Origin: Crambe crambe
Lineage: Eukaryota > Porifera > Demospongiae > Poecilosclerida > Crambeidae
Length of the DNA: 64,000 nt
Assembly: GCA_963924555.1 (NCBI GenBank)
Contig: OZ004591.1
Coordinates: 3,968,001 to 4,032,000 of the forward strand
Direction of reading: 5' to 3'
The notes below the pieces were generated by a model that did not search any database, was not told the DNA's origin, and saw only the letters and a program-made list of their open reading frames with translations. Of the stretch, positions 24,415-36,900 are shown piece after piece. The translations under genes and the position numbers were made by a program. The first letter of the stretch is position 1; each line of letters starts with the position of its first letter.

Positions 24415-27400
24415 ATGGAAGTTGAAGTAGTCTTTCCTCGAGTTTGCGGGGCCTTTTATCAGGTAAAAGTGAAGGTGTGGAGTACAATTTTGTCTCTATA
24501 ACTAGATAGAACTTACGTCTTACGTCAGCGTCGTTCATTTTCTTGTGGAGCCAGCTGTTTTAACTATCTAGTTGGTTGGCTGGAGTGTAGGCGTGGCTAT
24601 TAACTATGCCATATGCTACTTTTTTTCTTAGGCCTTTGTCCTAGATGTCAACCTCAATGATGGTACAGCTTACCTCACATTCCCATCAGAGTAAGTTCAC
24701 TCCATGGTGTGATTCTAAATAGAGCCCACCTTCTTCATGCAGCTGGAAGCCACCAGTGTGGGTGGAGCTTAGTCATATTAGATTCCCACCAAGTTCCTCT
24801 GCTGCAAGTTCCTCTGCTGTAGTACCACTTTCGTTTGATGCAGGAAATAAAGTGGAGGTAATCTCTCTCTCTCTCTCTCTCACTCACACACACGATTAGA
24901 TAGCAAATAGCAAGGCTACTGAGTTCACCTTCATAGTCTTACATTGTGGATAGAGCAGCCTAACTGCCTTGTGTGTATAATTATGCTGAAACTTAATTGT
25001 GCCCTTTACAAAGCTAGCAAGAGTACGGCCATGTTTTAGTATTTCTTACATCGGAGGGAAGTGAAATAATGTCTAAGCATTCAGTTTTCATTGGCTTAAA
25101 TCATGCCACACACCTCCACCAAAAGAAGTATGTGAGAGGGATTCACCCTTATGACCAATGGTAACAGGATTTAGTGATAAGATTTGTAGCTAGTTGCAAA
25201 AAATGGTATTTCTCTGAACTTAATATTCATAGATGGTTAGATGGTTTTTATTATTCATAACTTGTTCTAGTTTCCAAGTAGCCGTTTTATATAATTTATG
25301 CTCTTGTAAATACTCTTTTCAAGAAAGCCAAGTGGTACAAAGGTCATCCTCAGTTCCAAGTACCCTTGCATCAAAAATGAGGTCCATGGAGGTGTTAGTT
25401 ATGATGGTGGTTAACACAGTTTTCTAGCTACATGTGTTGGGGGGGGGGGGGGGGGGGGGGAGGATTCATGGGATGTTGCCCAGGAGGATTCATGGGATGT
25501 TGCCCAGACTAGAATGTGTCCTAATCTAATCAAGAGGTGGTGTAGGGGTACATCTGATTGTGTCCTGGTGGGATCAAGAAAACAAGAAATTCAAGTTATG
25601 TAAATTAAGGCATACACTTCACATAGAGCTCTAGAGGTGCCTTTATTTTTGGTATGCTTATAAGATTCCATCTACATGTGTCCTCATTTCCTTACAAGAT
25701 CTGCTACATGTGTGAAATTCAGGGCCGCCTCAATATGAGGGGTCGGCCGGCCCATCAGCTAAATCTGTGCATGTGTTAGAAGATCTAACCACAATGGTTG
25801 ACTGGTTGTCAATTCAGTTGGGTTGATTTGCTAACTATATTCTTATCTCATGGTAGGCATATCTACCCCATCATGATAACGAACCTCCAGGCTGGTGGAC
25901 TGGTACTCTTTTAAAATCAAAGGGAGAGGTAAAAGATATATCTTTACTTTACCTATGTAACTTTGAGCTGAGCAAACACTTGCTCTTTGCAGCTCCACGT
26001 GGTGGAGTTTCAGTCTGGTTCTGAGAAGTACCAGGACATAGTAGAACATGATAAGTTAAGAGCTCCAAATACCAAGTAAGTTTGAGGTCTAGACTAATTA
26101 CTACCAGAATTGCATTCATTCTTGAAAGCTTAAGATTCCATTTCATGTGAGGAAATTCATTCTTATCCTTCCTATCAGTTTGCCACTCTCAAAAGTCCAT
26201 ATGTTTAAGAAGGAGTTCCAAGTCTCAGAAGATCTTCATGATTAGTAAGCTTTAAAAAAAAAACAACATTTCTCCTATTTCATGACCTGAGTTTTGCTCA
26301 CTGCAGCTGTCAGAGACGTGGTGTTCACGACAACTTCTGCAGCAAAATTAAAGCTCTGTGTGTCTCCTATGATAAAAACCGCCAGGTTTTGGTCGTGCTG
26401 GTAAGTTAATCTGGAGTTTCAATACCATACCAAAGACTATGTTGTAACTCTTGTCTATAAAATGATCATCTGGATGGAGTGTTGGCTAGTAAACTCTCCA
26501 AATTTCAGGCTGCAATACAAAAACCTATTAGGGATATTTTCAAGGAAGAGCTGCTAATTAAACCTCTGAAGAGTGGAAACCTCTCTCAAGGACTAGAGGT
26601 TTTCCACTGACAGAAGTTCCCAGGGGAAAACAGAATTATTCATGCAGTCACTTCCTGGAAGAGAAGGGTTTATGTTGTTCTGCACGTTTAGTAGGGTGCC
26701 AAATGTCCTTGGGTGTACACCCGCTGTTTATCAATCGTAATTTGACCTTCTATGATAGTGCCATTAGATAAAAAATTTTTCCTGCTATTCTGTGCAGTGA
26801 AGTGTCAGGATACATACTTCATCTTATATGATTGCTCCTTGTTCCCTTCCCTCTCCTCCCCTCCCTTCCCCTCCCCTCCCCTCCCTTCCCTTCCCTTCCC
26901 CTCCCCTCCCCTCCCTTCCCTTCCCTTCCCCTCCCCTCCCTTCCCTTCCCCTCCCCTCCCCTCCTTCACATGTCCAGGGTACCAGCGAAGTTTGTTTGAA
27001 CAAGGCCAGTGTCCTCAGTGAAATGCACTTTAAGGACCTTAAGACGCAGAAATCCTTACTTAGACAGAGTGAATATGTGCAGAAGGTGAGCAGCAGGACT
27101 ATTGTTCATCTGTACTGTACTGTACTAACATTAGGCATGCCTTATTTGGGGAGGTGTGCTGTAGGAATGTGGTGGGGAAATACCCTGCAGGGTGACCTCT
27201 GTCTGCAGTCTTCATACCTTTATATTTAGTGTGACATAAGTATCCTGGGAGATTGCATGCATCATAAAAAAAAATGGGTAGTATGCAAATGAAGTTATAG
27301 CTGTCTATGAAGGCAGGGTAAAACTACACCTCATCTCACTTCAGGACGCCTCACTTATGCTAGGATCAAGCTATGAATACTATTATTGGCCACTAGCTAT

Positions 27401-30008
27401 TTCAATATTGCAGGGGACTACATAGAGATTATGTCATCATCATGCTTAAATAGAACAATTTCTTGTCATGCATGATGAATGGGAAAGAAAGGACATGAGT
27501 CTGGGGCATGAATATCATGCTGTGTAGGCCTTGCTTAAGAGGGGAAATCCTTTATTGACAATTTCCCTCCACCAGCAACATGTTAGTCACAGTGGAGGTG
27601 GAGAAGGAGGGGGAGGGGACAAAATGAAGGAGATTCGCTTCCACGTTCCAACAGATCTGGTTGGAATGGCAATAGGCAGAGAAGGAGCTAATGTGAATGA
27701 GGCCAGGAGGATAAAAGGAGTTAAGACAATAGAGTTTGATGACTACTCTTCAATGTTCAGTATCAAGGGAGAGGTGAGTGTCTCAATGTTCAGTGTGGAG
27801 GGAGAGGTGAGTGTCTCTATGTTCAGTGTGGGGGGAGAGGTGAGTCATTCTATGTTCAGTGTGGGGGGAGAGGTGAGTGTCTCAATGTTCAGTGTGGAGG
27901 GAGAGGTGAGTGTCTCTATATTCAGTGTGGGGGGAGAGGTGAGTGTCTCTATGTTCAGTGTGGGGGAGAGGTGAGTCATTCTATGTTCAGTGTGGAGGGA
28001 GAGGTGAGTATCTCAATGTTCAGTGTGGGGGGAGAGGTGAGTCACTCTATATTCAGTGTGGGGGAGAGGTGAGTCACTCTATGTGCAGTGTGGGGGGAGA
28101 GGTGAGTCAATCTATGTTCAGTGTGGGGGGAGAGGTGAGTCACTATGTTCAGTGTGGGGGGAGAGGTGAGTCATTCTATGTTCAGTGTGGAGGGAGAGGT
28201 GAGTATCTCAATGTTCAGTGTGGGGGGAGAGGTGAGTATCTCAATATTCAGTGGGGGGGGGGGGGGGTGTCTCCATATTCAGTGTGAGGGGTGCATGTTT
28301 TGGTATGCAAGTGTCCCCGTGAGGGGAAGTGATGCATGTTCATGATAGGTGAGGGAGAAGAGAGATAAGTTTTCCTGTGTTCAATGTGAGTGGGATTGTG
28401 ATCCCTGTGGTAGTTGCAACCATTACCAGATATCTTCATTTTTTGCTGTGTAGTCTGATGAAGCTCTGGAAAAGGCGAGAGAGAGACTTGAATTTGGTCG
28501 CGAAATGATGCTTATTCCCAGAAATCTTGCCGGTTAGATTACATGATATCACGTGACAGTCACATGTCATGTTATGTGGGTGCGTGTTGCAGGTAAAGTG
28601 ATAGGGAAGAATGGGAACATCATACAGGAGATCCTGGAGAAGTCCAAGGTCCACAACGTCAAGGTCTTGGGGGACGACGAAGCAAAGGACAGAAATGTAG
28701 ACATCAATACACAGGTAAATCCAAGCTTGTCATCTACTGTATGAATGAGGACCCACTTTCCTAATTAGTGCATTATAGCAATCTATACAAAGTGGAGCTC
28801 AGCATATGTCTTGTTTTGTAGGTACCATTTGATTTTATTGGGAGAAAATCTGAAATAGATATCGCTAAAATGATGATGGAGTATCATCTAGACCATCTAA
28901 AGGTATGATCATTCTATTTAATGCTCTCCCTTAATTTCTGATCATTCTATTTAATGCCCTCTATGACATTTAGAGTGTTGAAAAGATTTTGCAATCTCGT
29001 AAGGAGTTGGAGAGCTTACCGAACAATGTGGGCAACTACTTTCCGGCCCCCTCTACTCAGAGTCGAGGGGGAGGCAGACGGGGTAGAGGTAGTTTTCGTT
29101 CTTACAGCAACAGAGGTGGATCATCAAGGGAATTGTAAGTATGTGACAGTCCCAAGAGGATTAGTTATTTCTCAATGTTTCATCCTAAACTTTCACATTT
29201 TAATGACCAAATTTAGCCCTACAGATTCATATTCATACTCCATTGTTGACTCTTCACCTTTTGTTGTTGTGTTAGACGGAGGGAGGAGCCTCCAGAGGAT
29301 GAAGTCCCCCCTCCAGATGAGTCCAGTGGGACCAATGCCAACCCCTCCGAGGAAGTGTATGAATCTGATGATGACAGTGACTCTGAGAGCAATGAGGAGC
29401 AAGGGGCCAGTGAGGAAGAGGTGTGTGTGGTGGAGAGGGTTGTAAGGGTTGCATGTGGAGTCTAGTTCATGTACATTGACAATAGAACCTCCAAAGGATA
29501 CTTAGCTCCAGCTATACCCAATAGAGTGTGCATTAATTAGGTATAGGTGTGCACTATTAATAATATTTTTGTTCTATTGTAGAAAAGTGCTTCTGAAAAT
29601 GACGACCAGGGTCCTGATAGGCGGAGAGAGCAGAACCCACCACGAGACCAACGTGGTGGTAGGCGGGGAGGAGGAGGGGGAAGAGGGCGTGGTAGAGGTG
29701 GACGTGGCTATAGAAATCAGCGTCAAGGACAGCGGTATAGATACGGAGGTGGAGCAGCAAACCGAGGAGATAGTGGTGGTGATGCAAGCACCTTTTCATC
29801 ATCGGAGCAGTCGAGACGTGGTGGAGGAAGAGGAGGAGGAAGAAGTCAGGAGGGAGTGTCGCCCAAACCACAGCGCCAAGGAGGAAGACAGAGGGGAGGT
29901 GGTGTTCAGAAAAGTCCCATCAGTGAAAACAAGTCAGAGGAAACACTGCCTCAACCTGCAGCCTCAGCAGCTAATGGTGAACCCAAGACCACAGAAACCT
30001 CCCCCTGA
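24415..30008 (+). CDS. FMRP/FXR-family RNA-binding protein, complete, 618 aa, 15 exons
   Basis: Exons: 24415-24462, 24632-24690, 24743-24857, 25857-25928, 25993-26075, 26179-26244, 26307-26400, 26978-27085, 27576-27773, 28454-28532, 28593-28714, 28822-28902, 28974-29134, 29276-29420, 29583-30008; phases agree throughout (1857 nt). The order of domains is that of vertebrate FMR1/FXR1/FXR2: MEVEVVFPRVCGAFYQ starts the first Tudor domain (1-75), then a second Tudor (to about 125), a KH0-like region (130-215), KH1 (LVGMAIGREGANV, about 224-305), KH2 (LAGKVIGKNGNIIQEIL, about 305-375), an acidic Ser-rich linker and a C-terminal RGG box (478-618). Such proteins bind mRNA and ribosomes and repress or localise translation. 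FMR1 and its two paralogues come from one ancestral gene, so no paralogue name is given. Exon 9 is followed by an array of duplicated splice donors. Its 3' end faces an NLR gene. Confidence 0.95.
25439..25460. repeat. Poly-G run in FXR intron 3
   Basis: There are 22 consecutive G, followed by two copies of AGGATTCATGGGATGTTGCC. Its length may vary or be mis-assembled. Confidence 0.9.
26844..26970 (+). repeat. CCCTT/CCCCT pyrimidine microsatellite before FXR exon 8
   Basis: About 120 bp of pure pyrimidines (CCTCCCCTCCCTTCC words) end some 10 bp before the exon 8 acceptor at 26977. The array therefore forms the polypyrimidine tract of that splice site. Confidence 0.9.
27774..28290 (+). repeat. 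33-bp minisatellite made of exon 9 end plus splice donor
   Basis: About 15 tandem units begin directly at the exon 9 donor. Each 33-bp unit consists of a copy of the last ~24 nt of exon 9 (CAATGTTCAGT...GGGAGAG) plus the first ~9 nt of the intron (GTGAGTGTC). Each unit therefore recreates GAG/GTGAGT, a strong donor. Units of 33 bp keep the reading frame, and the first six or so are open (MFSVGGEVSVS per unit); a single-base loss near 27960 breaks it. The array ends in a G-rich tract at 28251-28267. Confidence 0.9.
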
Positions 30009-30591
30009 GCCTCCCTCCCTCCGTCTTCATAATAACAATGTATGTTAAAGTGCAACTTAAATGCTGTGATGACAACTTGTAGTTCTCTAGTTATTTATGT
30101 GGCACTATAAAGGCATGAGAATGCTTCATTGTAGGGTACATATGTAGTAGTTACTGTTGTCTGTGTCGTCTCTTCTTCCTCCCTCTCTCTCTTTTGTTGG
30201 TGTCCTGTGAGTAGGTACAAGCTTTAATGTATTGTACTGAGCTTTCCATGTCATCCTCCGTATTTGTTATTCTGGCTAAATTAGCTATGCATTTTAATCT
30301 TCCTTTATAGATTTGATCTATTTTATAACTTTTTGTTGCAGGATTTCCACTTATTGTACTCATTATCTGATAACTGCTGTCTGTTTATAACCACATTCTA
30401 TAGCTGTATGTACCTTTCCTCATGTGATCTTCACCTTTTCTGATTTTTTTTGTAATCTTTTACTGATAATTATTTACTCCAGTATATATGATTGGCTCTG
30501 TCCACGTTTACTGTATGGGTCCTACTCTGGGTCCAGCTGCTTCCACATATCATGGGTCCTACTCTGACCCCAGCTGCCAGTAGTTGAAATA
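30009..30591. other. Convergent 3' region between FXR and NLR1, with a small antisense ORF
   Basis: 583 bp separate the FXR stop from the NLR1 stop. It holds 3' untranslated sequence of both, one and a half units of the 37-bp repeat that is expanded at 42.1-44.0 kb, and a 70-codon minus-strand ORF at 30363-30151 (starting MSTISGNPATKSYKIDQIYK). The same ORF is present in the second copy (41989-41777) and frameshifted in the third. It has no recognisable domain; it may be only 3' untranslated sequence of the NLR transcript. Confidence 0.5.
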
Positions 30592-33458
30592 TCAAAGGAA
30601 AAAATTAAAAAAAACTTTTTTTAATAATTTACACCAAATAATACGAGAATCTAAATCATATTCAGAGAGGTTACTTACTACATCACTACTATGATAGACC
30701 TTTAATGTTTGCAAAATTGTGTTCTTTTTAAGTCCGTTCAACACGGGTCCAAAAAGGTCAACAATTTTCACTGAAGAAAGTACTGAGTACCTTAAAACAA
30801 GACATTGTAGGGTAGTGTTCTTTTCTAATACACGTCCTACGTACTTGGCATGCTTTTCTGACCATTCAAAGATATGAAATGTTAGGTGAGTGAGACAAGT
30901 GTTGGTCTGCAGTGGAGCAAGTGAACCAAGGTCACATAGATCAATACGCAATTCTTGCAGTGAGGAAGAACCAAAGACTACATCAGATAATTCTTTACTG
31001 TAATGATTAATATTGTTAATACTTAAAGTCCTAAGATTCCCAGTGACTGGAGAGATCAGCTTAGCCAATGCATTGAGAGTGTCAGCATTCAGTAATTCAT
31101 AATCTCTGGAGTCCACATTTCCAATGGTCAAGGAGGTTAACTTAATGTTGGAAAGCTGATTGAATACCTTAGCGGCTACAGATGGACCAATTTCAAGTGT
31201 ATTCAAGTTGTTAAATAAAGAAATCACTTCAGTTGAATGGTTGTCTAGTGGCCCATACAAGGTAAGATCAGTAATACTGTGCAAGATGCTTGTTGGACAC
31301 TCCTTAAAAGCCGTAAGAGAGCAGTCTGATGCAGTAATTTTAGTTACAGTACCTTTACATTGTTTTCTCGACTTGAGGCCCCAAATGAAACTATCTGATG
31401 GTCCCTCAGCTAACATCACCTCCCAGGATGCTGTAGGGGCACTGATGGCAATGCAATAGCCTAATGCATACTTCTCTAGTGGACCAAATGCCCAACTTGC
31501 TGATACTTCATTTGTTCCAAAAGTAGCTGCGAAATCAAAGTCAGAAATTTGAACTTCATACAAGCATTGGAGAAACTTCCTGGATAACATGCACTTATTT
31601 TCCCGTATGGTCACAAAGGCTTTATTAATGGCCTCATGCCAGAAAGATTCCAAACAAGTTAAACCAGCTACAAATCTCCACACCACATTCCAACGGTAAT
31701 GATTACAATACTGTTTGAATACCTCTTGCCTATCATGATGGGGAAGCTGGGAAATATGGTAAGCAGTTAAGAATTCTTGGAAGGTGAGATGGAGGAAGTT
31801 GTGGGAGGCTCCACCTTCAATGTAAAAGGAAAGTACAGTGTCAAGGAAACCAAAATGGACCAAGTCTCCAGGCAAAGCATCACTGTAAAAAATGACTTCA
31901 TTCTCTTTAAATCCCTCAAAAGCTAATTCAGATAACTTCAGAAAGTGACGAAGATATTCTTCAGGGAGATCAGTAAACTTATTTAAAGGAATATGGTCTG
32001 ACCGATCCTTGAGGTACCTTTGCAGTATTATAAGGCACAATCTTGTGTATAATTGTGTTAATGTTTTGGGTATAGGACAACCAGTTCTCCTGCTATTTCT
32101 GTATATGTTAACAACTATAGCTGCATTAAGAGGAATGTACATCAAGCTGTTGATTGCAGGACTGCTGGAGGCTGATATATAAGTTAAGAAGTCACTCAGC
32201 ATTTCAGGCTCAGATGAAAAGACACTGGAGGCATATTTTTCGACACATTCTTGAGTGAAACCCAAGATTTCTACATGCTTTTGTACCTGGAGATCACTGC
32301 TGCTAAGAAAGTCAGCAGTTGCTGATGGTCTGCTGGTCACTATCACTGTGGACTTTGGTAGATCGTGTCCTGTGATAATATTGATCAAGAGTCCATCACA
32401 CCGCAAGCTACTAGGAAGCTCATCAAAGCCATCAAGAATGAACAAAACTCCCTTACCATGAGAGTTGATTACTTCCTTAGATACAGCTTTCTTCAAATCA
32501 CCATTCTGGTGATAAAATAGATCATCAATTTCTCTCATCTGTTGCACATACTTGTCCCTTAATCTGAGAAGCACCACCAAATTGTAGTGCCTCATGGATG
32601 GAATCTCGTCCCACTTCCTACACAGTTCCCAAGCAAAAGTACTTTTACCCACTCCAGGAGGACCCTCTACCAAAACTAATGCCAAATGACTATGGTGTTC
32701 AAAGATATCGTCAATGTTGATCTCCTCCTTGTTTTTTAGAATCTCTGCAACATTACCATGTAAAGTGTGCTTCATAACCTCATCAAGATCACGTGGCTTA
32801 TGGTGCACCAGTGCAAGGTTGATGTACTTTTTACTAGGAGTGGGAGGGAACTTGCCGTCATTAGAAACTGAACATCTTTCATACCTTCCCTTGAGGAAGT
32901 CGGCATAGTGAGAAATGGCTGATGAAGCAGCTGGACAGGAGACAGGTGTAGCACCTATAAACACACATCATATTTGATTTGTGTTAGTTTTATCATTCAT
33001 CACTTACGATAGGTCTCCATCAATGAATCAGCTAATGATTGGAAGTAAGGTTCAGACTCCAAGATACTTATGAACTTGGTGAAGACTGATGGCTCTACTC
33101 TGAAGCTTGACTCGACAGCATTCAACAATGCAACAGTCCTGTTAGCTGGAGTATGCATTTCATACAAGGCCTTTTTATAAACCCCTTGAGGTATAATACC
33201 TTCTTCACGTAACTTGTTGGCCACATTGACTAGATCATTGCTAATCATGTCAGTCATAGCTCCACGCTGACTTATGAAGGAACTCACTGCCCTATCTGGA
33301 TCAGAGAAGTCTCTTGACTGAGACTTTTCCATGATTCCATCAGAATTTTTGCTCTCCAGGTCATGATAGTCATCAGAAGTGTTACTAGGAGATTCGTATT
33401 CAAGTTTCTTTTTCTTTTTAGATGGCAATTGAGGGGAGGACAATTCAGACTCACTCAT
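30592..33458 (-). CDS. NLR-type immune receptor: death-fold (CARD-like) + NACHT + LRR, intact, about 937 aa
   Basis: There are two exons: 33458-33008 (start MSESELSSPQLP; an upstream in-frame ATG at 33512 would add 18 residues) and 32954-30592, phases agree. Exon 1 has a Lys/Ser-rich start and a helical segment of about 100 residues (DPDRAVSSFISQRGAMTDMI onwards) typical of a CARD/death fold. Exon 2 is one uninterrupted 2.36-kb exon with a NACHT ATPase: P-loop GPPGVGKST (about 248-256) and Walker B LFILDGFDELP (about 321-331). Several leucine-rich repeats follow (TCLTHLTF, NTTLQCLVL). Sponges are known to carry many such NLRs, thought to sense microbes in the cytosol. It is tail-to-tail with the FXR gene and has two damaged paralogues downstream in this window. 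The death-fold subtype is inferred from helical pattern only. Confidence 0.9.
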
Positions 33459-33938
33459 AGTGGGCTTGCGACTTAGATTTAGGAAAAGGGTCGGCAGTTG
33501 GACCACCACCAACCGAATAACTCATGACATGATGTAGTTTACATAGCAACTTCCCTAGTAACCTGACTATAGTGTCAAAAATGCGCTAATCAGTTGCTAT
33601 GTGACCAAAGAAGCCATGCGCAGACAGTCTAACCAGACAGACCACGAGTGAAAGGTCAAATTACCAAAAAGAAGCGAGAAGATTGCTAGAGCAGAAGCCA
33701 CGCTAAGCGCTTGAAGTTATTGGCATTAAAGCGTTTTAAACAAGAGTTTATGAAGAGACAAAAGCGCTTTCAGGTACCTTTCTAAGACTGCCACCTAGAA
33801 GAAAGACTCAGGAGTCTTGTTCCTATTCTCTATAGCTTGTGCCAATTTTCCTGTGGACGCTACACCAGAAATAAAGGACCATACATCAATAATGTAAGTT
33901 TATATTTATTATTGGTAGACTATGATAGTGGTATATTT

Positions 33939-36900
33939 TTAGTTGCTTGTTTTCTTCCTTTTCTTCCTTCTTTGTAACTCTGGCTTTAGATCTAGTAGTT
34001 GGGGGCTGGTCTCTACATTATACATATTAAATATATATTTCAGTCGATCGACTGGATTTGTGATGCTTGCAAAATTCCTTTCCAGGGTGTGCAGGTGTGC
34101 ATGGAGAGATTCTGCACCTTGTTCTCCCATCAGGCCAGCCCCTACATGCCACTTTCTCAACCAAGGGATGACATGATCCTCAAGGATATGCATCTTTGGG
34201 AGGACAGTGGCATGTGGGAAGCTGGATCGATAGTGAGCCATGAATTCTGTGATATCATTCTCTATACAAAAAAGATACTTCATTTGAAAAGAACTGACAC
34301 ATCTCTGAAGATTACCAAGCTTATCCACTTCTGCATCATCCATGGCACTCCCACTGTATCCTTGATGACACTTGCCAAACTTATTTAAAATTTCTTTAAA
34401 TTTTTTGCAGACACCATTTGCCTTGGTTGTTATACCTTTCTTTTCTGCTTCTGACTTGATTGTATCAATCAGCGTTTCAATACTAGGAGCCTACAGTACA
34501 TAATTATTGTTACCATAGTTCAGATAATTTTGAGGGTCACCTTCACAACTTGTTGACATGGTTTCCGATGAAAGTTCCCCCATGATATGCCTGTTTTTCT
34601 ATATTTAATTCTTTCAATGCTGTTGAAAGGCACTGATAGAAAGGTCCGTCTTTGGGGTTGAATTTCTTTTTCACAATATCTTCTGTTGCACTAATTTCCG
34701 ATTCCTACATGGTGAATTTTAATGCATGGATAGATAATAGTGAGTAATAATAATTGTACCATTTTCTTGACTTCTTGCCATAAATTAGAAGCTTCGCTTT
34801 GAATTGATAGGAAGGAGGTACTGGTAGGAGCATTGGGCAAAGTCAGTGAAAAGTAAGTCACCAATTGGTCCAGTAGTATTGCCTTTTGCTGTAGAGTATT
34901 AAGGTTAGACTTTAATTCTGAAAGATGCCGAAGGGCCGAGGAGTATTTATCAAATGTGTTTCCAACTCCACCATCACTACTTCTTTCAGCTAAATGCAAG
35001 TCTAACTCAGTGCACGCTTCTTCCAACAGCTCCCATATTCGGTTAAAAATCCCCAAAGATAGGTGTAGACCAGGAAAGCAAACCTACATATTTAATTTTG
35101 ATGTAAATGCAATTATGGACTGTGGTTATCACCTTGTCCAGTGGAATATTAACTATGGCTGGCTCTATGACATTATTGTAAAATTTGGCCTTCTTGATGT
35201 TTCCCCCATTATCAAAGAACCGTTTGTGATCTTCCCTCAGGGTTTGCAGTGACCTCTCTTTGACTCGGCCTCTGACAGAAAGGGGTTTTTTCAACTCGGC
35301 ATTTGTAATATGGCACCAAAGGCAGCAGTGTCTCCCTATGAGTAAGTTAATTTATTCAAAAAGTTAGTAGTTCATGAGTTAGTATTGTATACCACTGGCT
35401 CCAGATAGGCCGTACATACGGCAGAGAAACTCATAATCACCAGAGAGAAATACACTGATTTTATAACCACTGTGTGTATAAAGGAATAGATAACTTTAGA
35501 AGTGGGATGGCTATATATTACCTCATTTCCATTCCCTCAATTTCCTCAATTTGTTCTCTGTACATTTCTAAGCATGTGTGCAGATTTGTGGTTGAATCTC
35601 CTGCCATGAACATGGACAGTAGATTAGTACATTTCTGTGAATTTGGGTGGAGTATGTTGCATAGCTGCAGATTCAGCTTAAAACTCCCACGGCCTTTATC
35701 CCCCCCTAGCTTCACCCAGAGTTTGTCCTTGGGCATTACTCCATGCCATGTGAGACCAGCTTTTGTCCTATATTAAGTTAAACTGATTGATCACTGTTCA
35801 ATTTTTATAACTAATTTAACCTTTCATAAGATGCTATCATGTCGGCCACTTTCGCTATCAAATTTGGCACATACACAAATGGTGCTTCACGGATCACTTC
35901 ACCACCACCGTCACCACTGAAAGAAAATGCTCCCAATTCAGCCTTCAAATTCGTTCCAGCAATGGTTTTTGCCAGAGCCCGTTGTTTGCTTTCACTGGCT
36001 AGAGTGATGTTGAGAGTCTTCAGCCAACTAAATGTAAGTGTAGTAACTGAAGGATTTATCATGAATATCACTTTACCTTCTAATAATTCTTAATTTAGCC
36101 CATGGCAAAGAAAGATCTGCCTTTAGAGCCAAAGCATGGTTGGTTGGTATTACCACAGGAAGACCTGCTCCACGCAGAAGCTGCTCTCTCTCATCCTTTG
36201 GCAGGCACCCAAGCTCACTCTGCAGTTGTGAAATAGCTTCTCCTCCACTAACAGCACTCCTGATGTTCGAAAGGCAGTGTGACCGCCGTTGAATAGTTTT
36301 TGGGCATGCTTCACTGGTCTTTACTCGACATTGAGGTACAGGCATCAAAGTTAAGGGCTATAAACCATATTGGAGAGACTAATGAGTTTTAATATTAGGT
36401 GCTGTATTATACTAACTTGTCCTTGTGTGGGGATTTTGATTACACTGTTGTCAGGATTTTCAGACATGATCCGTCTGATAACAGTAGCTGCTACCCTTTT
36501 TTCCACAGGTGTGATTGGAGTTTCTGTAGTCTTCGACAGAATTTCCCCTATGGTAACTCGTGATGGAGAAACGGTAGATTGGACAAAGTATTGTTTACAC
36601 TGCGCTTCCAAATGCTGCCGATAGTCACTCGCTCTCACACTCCTGTTGCATCCTTTGTTGCAGTCCACTACCAAACTACCTAAAACACTCATGGTCACTT
36701 CACTCGGCCTCTGGAGATGTTTGTCAACTGGCATGGATGTATGGCAGCAAGGGCAAGTAAGGTCACAACTAATTTGTACCCACTTACAACAACATGCAGC
36801 ACATACAATACTTCCACACGCTAGTTCTAGTGGTCTTTCAGGGACTTGTGTACAAATAGCACATTCAATGTTCAGAGTGTGTAAAATTGAGTGATTATAT

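Noticed and set aside
24131-24538. 135-residue minus-strand ORF
   Set aside because: It overlaps the first exon of the FXR gene (MEVEVVFPRVCGAFYQ on the plus strand), has no recognisable domain, and fits chance.
29569-30048. 159-residue plus-strand ORF over the FXR last exon
   Set aside because: It is the wrong frame of exon 15. The correct frame gives the RGG box and joins exon 14 in phase.
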